The notes beneath the pieces were generated by a model, which saw only the letters and a list, made by a program, of their open reading frames with translations, made no database searches and had not been told where the DNA came from. Below, piece after piece: positions 60,707 through 64,000 of a stretch of DNA of 64,000 nucleotides (position 1 is its first letter; every line of letters starts with the position of its first letter). This DNA is from Pseudomonadota bacterium (GTDB lineage: Bacteria > Myxococcota_A > UBA796 > GCA-2862545), in NCBI GenBank assembly GCA_023954855.1, contig JAGSGY010000022.1, forward strand, positions 1-64,000, read 5' to 3'. Made by a program: the position numbers and the translations under genes.

Positions 60707-61449
60707 GTCGTGGCCTCCATGGTGAGGTCTTCATCCCAGCGAAGCCCGAGGGCGCGCTTCACCAGCCAGACGCCGAGGTAGATGAGCGGAGTGTCGAGCA
60801 CGGCCAGGCAGAGCTTGTAGACGTAGATCGTCGCCATGATCTTGAAGCCAGTCGCGAAGTCCATGCCGAAGCCGATGAAAAACAGGATCGAGTTGACGAT
60901 GCCGGTGTCGACGAGCTGGCTGATCGAAGTGCTGCCGTTGTTGCGCAGCCAGAGGTGCTTTCCGTTCGTGACCTTCTTCCAGAAGTGGAACAGGTACACG
61001 TCGACCAGTTGGGCGACGAGGTAGGCGAGCATCGACCCGAAGAGCAGAATGCCGTTGAGTGCGAAGACCGACTGGAATGCGGTCTGGTAGCCGTCGACAT
61101 CGGCGTAGAAGGCACCGTCGGATGGCACCCAGTATGGATGGGGGGGCACGGCCAGGGCGATCTGCACGATCACGAGCATGAGTACGCTCATGAAGAAGCC
61201 GAGCACCACCATGAAGTTCGCGCGCGCCTTGCCGTAGACCTCGCTCACCACGTCGGTCACCAAGAAGGTGATGGGGTAGGTGATGATGCCGGTGGTGAGG
61301 GCGAACTCGGGGTTGAAGGGCGCTCGGAAGAGCTTGATGCCAATCACATTCGTGAGCACTAGCGTGACCACGAAGACACTCGCGAGCACCAGGTAGATGC
61401 GCTCGTAGGTGGGGTACTTCTGGGCGTCGACGTCGAACTTATCGCTCAT
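60703..61449 (-). CDS. yhhQ: Queuosine precursor transporter (YhhQ/QueT type)
   Basis: 248 residues from the ATG at 61449, which overlaps the GT87 stop. Landmarks: 'LVLTNVIGIKLFRAP', 'FALTTGIITYPITFLVTDVVSEVYGKARAN', 'GSMLAYLVAQLVDVYLFHFWKK' and 'WLRNNGSTSISQLVDTGIV'. These mark the VUT/YhhQ family of six-helix importers for queuosine precursors (preQ0/preQ1 or queuine). No queuosine synthesis genes are in view, which suits a salvage role. It lies in a four-gene coupled run. Confidence 0.88.
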   Translation of the reverse strand: MSDKFDVDAQKYPTYERIYLVLASVFVVTLVLTNVIGIKLFRAPFNPEFALTTGIITYPITFLVTDVVSEVYGKARANFMVVLGFFMSVLMLVIVQIALAVPPHPYWVPSDGAFYADVDGYQTAFQSVFALNGILLFGSMLAYLVAQLVDVYLFHFWKKVTNGKHLWLRNNGSTSISQLVDTGIVNSILFFIGFGMDFATGFKIMATIYVYKLCLAVLDTPLIYLGVWLVKRALGLRWDEDLTMEATT

Positions 61450-62708
61450 CACGTGCTCTCGGCCTTTGCGGGGATGTGCAGCGCGGACCCGAGCCACAGG
61501 CTGGCAGCGTAGAACAGGAGGAGCGCGAGGAACTTGCTCTCTTCAATGAGCACGCCGGCGATGCCTCCCAGCGCCATCGCTTGCTGCTTGAAGACGGGGA
61601 GCGGAGCGCACCACAATGCCCAAGCAAGCAGGAGTGTCGGGATCCATCCGCGGTGCAGCCGACCGTGAATGGCGGCGCCGAGGGTGGCCACTGCGGCTGG
61701 GAGCGCGAACACGACGTGATGTTCGTAGGTGTACACGGGGATCAACAGCACGCACACGCACAGCGCGCCCACTTGGCCGGCGGCAGCCCAGGCATCGACG
61801 GGGTCGTCGCGAAGGCGGTAGAGCGTGAGGGCGGGCAACATGAGGGCGGTCACCGTCGACAGCATCTGCGCGTTGCTCGACAGTACGTTTCCGCCTGGTG
61901 AGGGCCACAGCGCGTTGAAGATGTCGGGAATGCTGTGGTTACCGAACAGGCCGATGGGCACGATGAGTCCGTTGTAGTCGCCCGATCCAAAGGTCGGCAG
62001 AACCTCGGTGTAGAAGCGGATCTGCGTCTCGAGCGGCATGACCCAGAGGGTGGCGATGCTCAGCACGATGCCCATGCCGACGGCCCAGATGGCCGAGGTG
62101 GTTCGCCCGCGAAGCAGCCACCACGCCACGAAGAGTGCGGGGCTCATCTTGAGCATGCACGCCACCCCCATCAGGCTTCCGCCCAGCTCACTTCGGCCGT
62201 CCGAGTCTGCCCACAGTCCACCAATGACCAGGGCGAGAACCGGCAGATTGGCCTGGCCCATAGAGTGGTTGTTGGTGATGGCCGTGAGCAGGGCAAGCGC
62301 GAAGGTCACGAGCACGGTGACGCCGATGCCCAGGCGCCGCCACCACCAGCCCAAGGCGAGTGCGACGGCGAGAACGGCGAGCTCGTCGAGCCAGAACCAG
62401 ACGCCGTACGCGGTCTTGATGTCCAACTTGGAGAGCCAGCTGGTGACCAGCAAGAACGGCGGGGGGTAGAAGAACGGGTGCAGGACCTGGCGATAGCCCC
62501 GCGGGCGCGCTTGGCCGGCCAGGCTCTTGACCGTGTACGGGTCCTTGCCCGCGTCTGCGGCGAGATCGGCGTAGTAGTAGGACGCAAAGTCCCGTGCCGC
62601 CGTGCCTTTTCCGCTGTGCTCCCAGGCACGTTGGACATTCGCACCGTGCCAGCCGATGGCGATGGTGGCCAACAGCAGCAGCAGGGCGGTTTTCAGGCGA
62701 GGCGACAT
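61449..62708 (-). CDS. GT87-type (DUF2029) polyprenol-phosphate-dependent glycosyltransferase
   Basis: 419 residues with about ten helices. 'AARDFASYYYA' in the first periplasmic loop contains the conserved Asp, 'VLHPFFYPPPFLLV' and 'NNHSMGQANLPVLAL' are GT87 signatures, and 'LKMSPALFVAWWLLRGR' follows. GT-C enzymes of this family move mannose or arabinose from lipid-linked donors to envelope glycans in actinobacteria; the substrate here is not known. It is the first gene of the run that leads to yhhQ, folM and folB. Confidence 0.82.
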   Translation of the reverse strand: MSPRLKTALLLLLATIAIGWHGANVQRAWEHSGKGTAARDFASYYYADLAADAGKDPYTVKSLAGQARPRGYRQVLHPFFYPPPFLLVTSWLSKLDIKTAYGVWFWLDELAVLAVALALGWWWRRLGIGVTVLVTFALALLTAITNNHSMGQANLPVLALVIGGLWADSDGRSELGGSLMGVACMLKMSPALFVAWWLLRGRTTSAIWAVGMGIVLSIATLWVMPLETQIRFYTEVLPTFGSGDYNGLIVPIGLFGNHSIPDIFNALWPSPGGNVLSSNAQMLSTVTALMLPALTLYRLRDDPVDAWAAAGQVGALCVCVLLIPVYTYEHHVVFALPAAVATLGAAIHGRLHRGWIPTLLLAWALWCAPLPVFKQQAMALGGIAGVLIEESKFLALLLFYAASLWLGSALHIPAKAEST

Positions 62709-62750
62709 CGCCCGGAGCGTATCGCGCTCTGGAGGATTTCGCGCGCGGTG

Positions 62751-63950
62751 CTAGGCGAGTACGCCCAGCTCACGGCCGACTTCGGTGAAAGCGGCGATGG
62801 CCCGGTCGAGGTGCTCGGTGCTGTGACCCGCCGAGATCTGCACGCGAATGCGGGCCGCGCCCTTGGGGACCACCGGGTACGAGAAGCCGATGACGTAGAT
62901 GCCGCGCTCGAGCATGGCGTCGGCCATGCGCCCAGCCAGGGCCGCGTCGCCAAGCATGATCGGCACGATGGGATGCACGCCGGGGCGAATGGCAAAGCCG
63001 GCCTCGGTCATCTTCTCGCGGAAGTACAGCGTGTTTGCCTCGAGCTTGTCGCGCAGCTCGGTCGTCTCGCTGAGCATGTCGAAGGCCTCGATGGCGGCGC
63101 CGACGATGACCGGGGCGACGGTGTTCGAGAACAGGTAGGGGCGCGACTTCTGGCGCAGCATGTCGATGATCTCTTTGCGACCGCTGGTGAAGCCGCCCGA
63201 CGCGCCGCCGAGGGCCTTGCCGAGCGTCGAGGTCACGATGTCGATGCGACCCATCACGCCGCAGTGCTCGATGCTGCCGCGGCCGGTCTTGCCGGTGAAG
63301 CCAGTGGCGTGCGAGTCGTCGACCATCACCATCGCGCCGTACTCGTCAGCCAGATCGCAGACGAGGTCGAGGCGAGCGATGTCGCCGTCCATCGAGAACA
63401 CGCCGTCGGTGGCGATGAGGACGCGGCGGGCACCGGCGTCCTTGGCCGCCTCGAGCTTGGCGCGCAGATCGTCCATGTCGTCGTGCAGGTAGCGAAAGCG
63501 CTTGGCCTTACACAGGCGGATGCCGTCGATGATCGAGGCGTGGTTCAACGCGTCACTGATGATCGCGTCATCTGGGCCGAGGAAGCTCTCGAACAGGCCG
63601 CCGTTTGCGTCGAAGCACGAGCCGTAGAGAATGGTGTCTTCGGTGCCCAGAAAGGCGGTGACCTTCTGCTCGAGCAGCTTGTGGATGTCGAGCGTGCCGC
63701 AGATGAAGCGCACCGAGGACATGCCGAAGCCGTAGGTGTCGAGGGTCTTCTTGGCCGCGGCGATGAGGCGCGGGTTGTCGGCGAGGCCCAGGTAGTTGTT
63801 GGCGCAGAAGTTCAGGACCTCGGCTCCGCCGCGAACCTGGATGTCGGCAGCCTGGGGAGAGACGATGATGCGCTCGTCCTTGAAGGTACCGGCGTCCTTG
63901 ATGGAGGACAGCTCACCGTTCAGCGCGTCAGAGATCGTGTACATGGCCAC
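62751..63950 (-). CDS. kbl: Glycine C-acetyltransferase (2-amino-3-ketobutyrate CoA ligase)
   Basis: 399 residues. This PLP enzyme of the alpha-oxoamine synthase family has '[16 protein letters not shown]' near the N-terminus, '[21 protein letters not shown]' next, '[18 protein letters not shown]' before the Lys region and '[19 protein letters not shown]' with the Schiff-base Lys. The wording of these blocks matches Kbl rather than BioF or HemA. It converts 2-amino-3-ketobutyrate and CoA to glycine and acetyl-CoA after threonine dehydrogenase, whose gene is not in the window. The start is 50 bases from the right edge, so an upstream partner may lie outside. Confidence 0.9.
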   Translation of the reverse strand: MAMYTISDALNGELSSIKDAGTFKDERIIVSPQAADIQVRGGAEVLNFCANNYLGLADNPRLIAAAKKTLDTYGFGMSSVRFICGTLDIHKLLEQKVTAFLGTEDTILYGSCFDANGGLFESFLGPDDAIISDALNHASIIDGIRLCKAKRFRYLHDDMDDLRAKLEAAKDAGARRVLIATDGVFSMDGDIARLDLVCDLADEYGAMVMVDDSHATGFTGKTGRGSIEHCGVMGRIDIVTSTLGKALGGASGGFTSGRKEIIDMLRQKSRPYLFSNTVAPVIVGAAIEAFDMLSETTELRDKLEANTLYFREKMTEAGFAIRPGVHPIVPIMLGDAALAGRMADAMLERGIYVIGFSYPVVPKGAARIRVQISAGHSTEHLDRAIAAFTEVGRELGVLA

Positions 63951-64000
63951 TCCCGAGTTGGCTGCGCCTCTATCGCGTCACGACCGAGTGTGGTGCTGGC

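Overview
The window reads as a high-GC chromosome segment from an uncultured member of the Myxococcota or a close deltaproteobacterial-type lineage. The lineage is inferred from protein style, not from a marker gene: there are many lipoproteins with very short signal peptides followed by Asp/Thr/Ala stalks, a TSP3-repeat protein ending in a MYXO-CTERM-like tail (Cys-Gly-Cys, a hydrophobic segment, then RRRR), and a giant Ala-rich protein with a kinase-like head. I found no rRNA, tRNA, CRISPR array, insertion sequence, integrase or prophage. Genes are densely packed on both strands.

Layout. 1-9.7 kb: the 3' part of a stalked metzincin protease, small zinc-ribbon/membrane proteins, a minus-strand operon with a degenerate M48-like protein, a second stalked lipoprotein and an ankyrin protein. 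9.7-11.3 kb: a scar where the C-terminal remnants of a MATE transporter and a LysR regulator meet head to head. 11.3-15.6 kb: the TSP3/MYXO-CTERM protein and an ECF42-type sigma factor with its DGPF partner. 15.6-19.5 kb: a MAPEG protein, a carotenoid oxygenase and a stalked alpha/beta hydrolase. 19.5-25.8 kb: an unrecognised basic protein behind an inverted-repeat-rich intergenic region, the DUF2157/DUF4401 membrane pair, a lipoprotein and a lone receiver domain. 26-34.8 kb: a Gly-rich surface lipoprotein, an HTTM protein, an EEP phosphoesterase, a TPR protein carrying the first residues of a Ser/Thr kinase, a bacterial histone-fold protein, an M3 oligopeptidase and an arsenosugar-type ArsM. 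34.9-44.5 kb: a membrane protein, an orphan contractile-tail tube protein fused to an OmpA domain, a FemX/GNAT-like protein, an aminoacyl-tRNA-protein transferase, a prepilin peptidase, a lipoprotein-ABC operon, a WXXGXW-repeat protein, TrmH and YhbY. 44.5-57.4 kb: a 3656-residue pseudokinase/coiled-coil/Arg-rich protein behind a TPR protein and peptide deformylase. 57.5-64 kb: a degenerate UshA-like protein, a secreted protein, a compact folB-folM-yhhQ-GT87 operon and glycine C-acetyltransferase.

How it fits together. Housekeeping genes (def, trmH, yhbY, folB/folM, pilD, kbl, bpt) are interleaved with a large envelope inventory. Many same-strand neighbours overlap as ATGA or TGATG, suggesting translational coupling. 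Many convergent pairs share or abut their stop codons, four of them through the palindrome CTAG. The most unusual items are the tail-tube/OmpA fusion with no injection-system genes nearby, the giant pseudokinase scaffold, the histone, and two apparent gene-shortening deletions (MATE/LysR and kinase/TPR). Functions come from reading the translations; no search was run.
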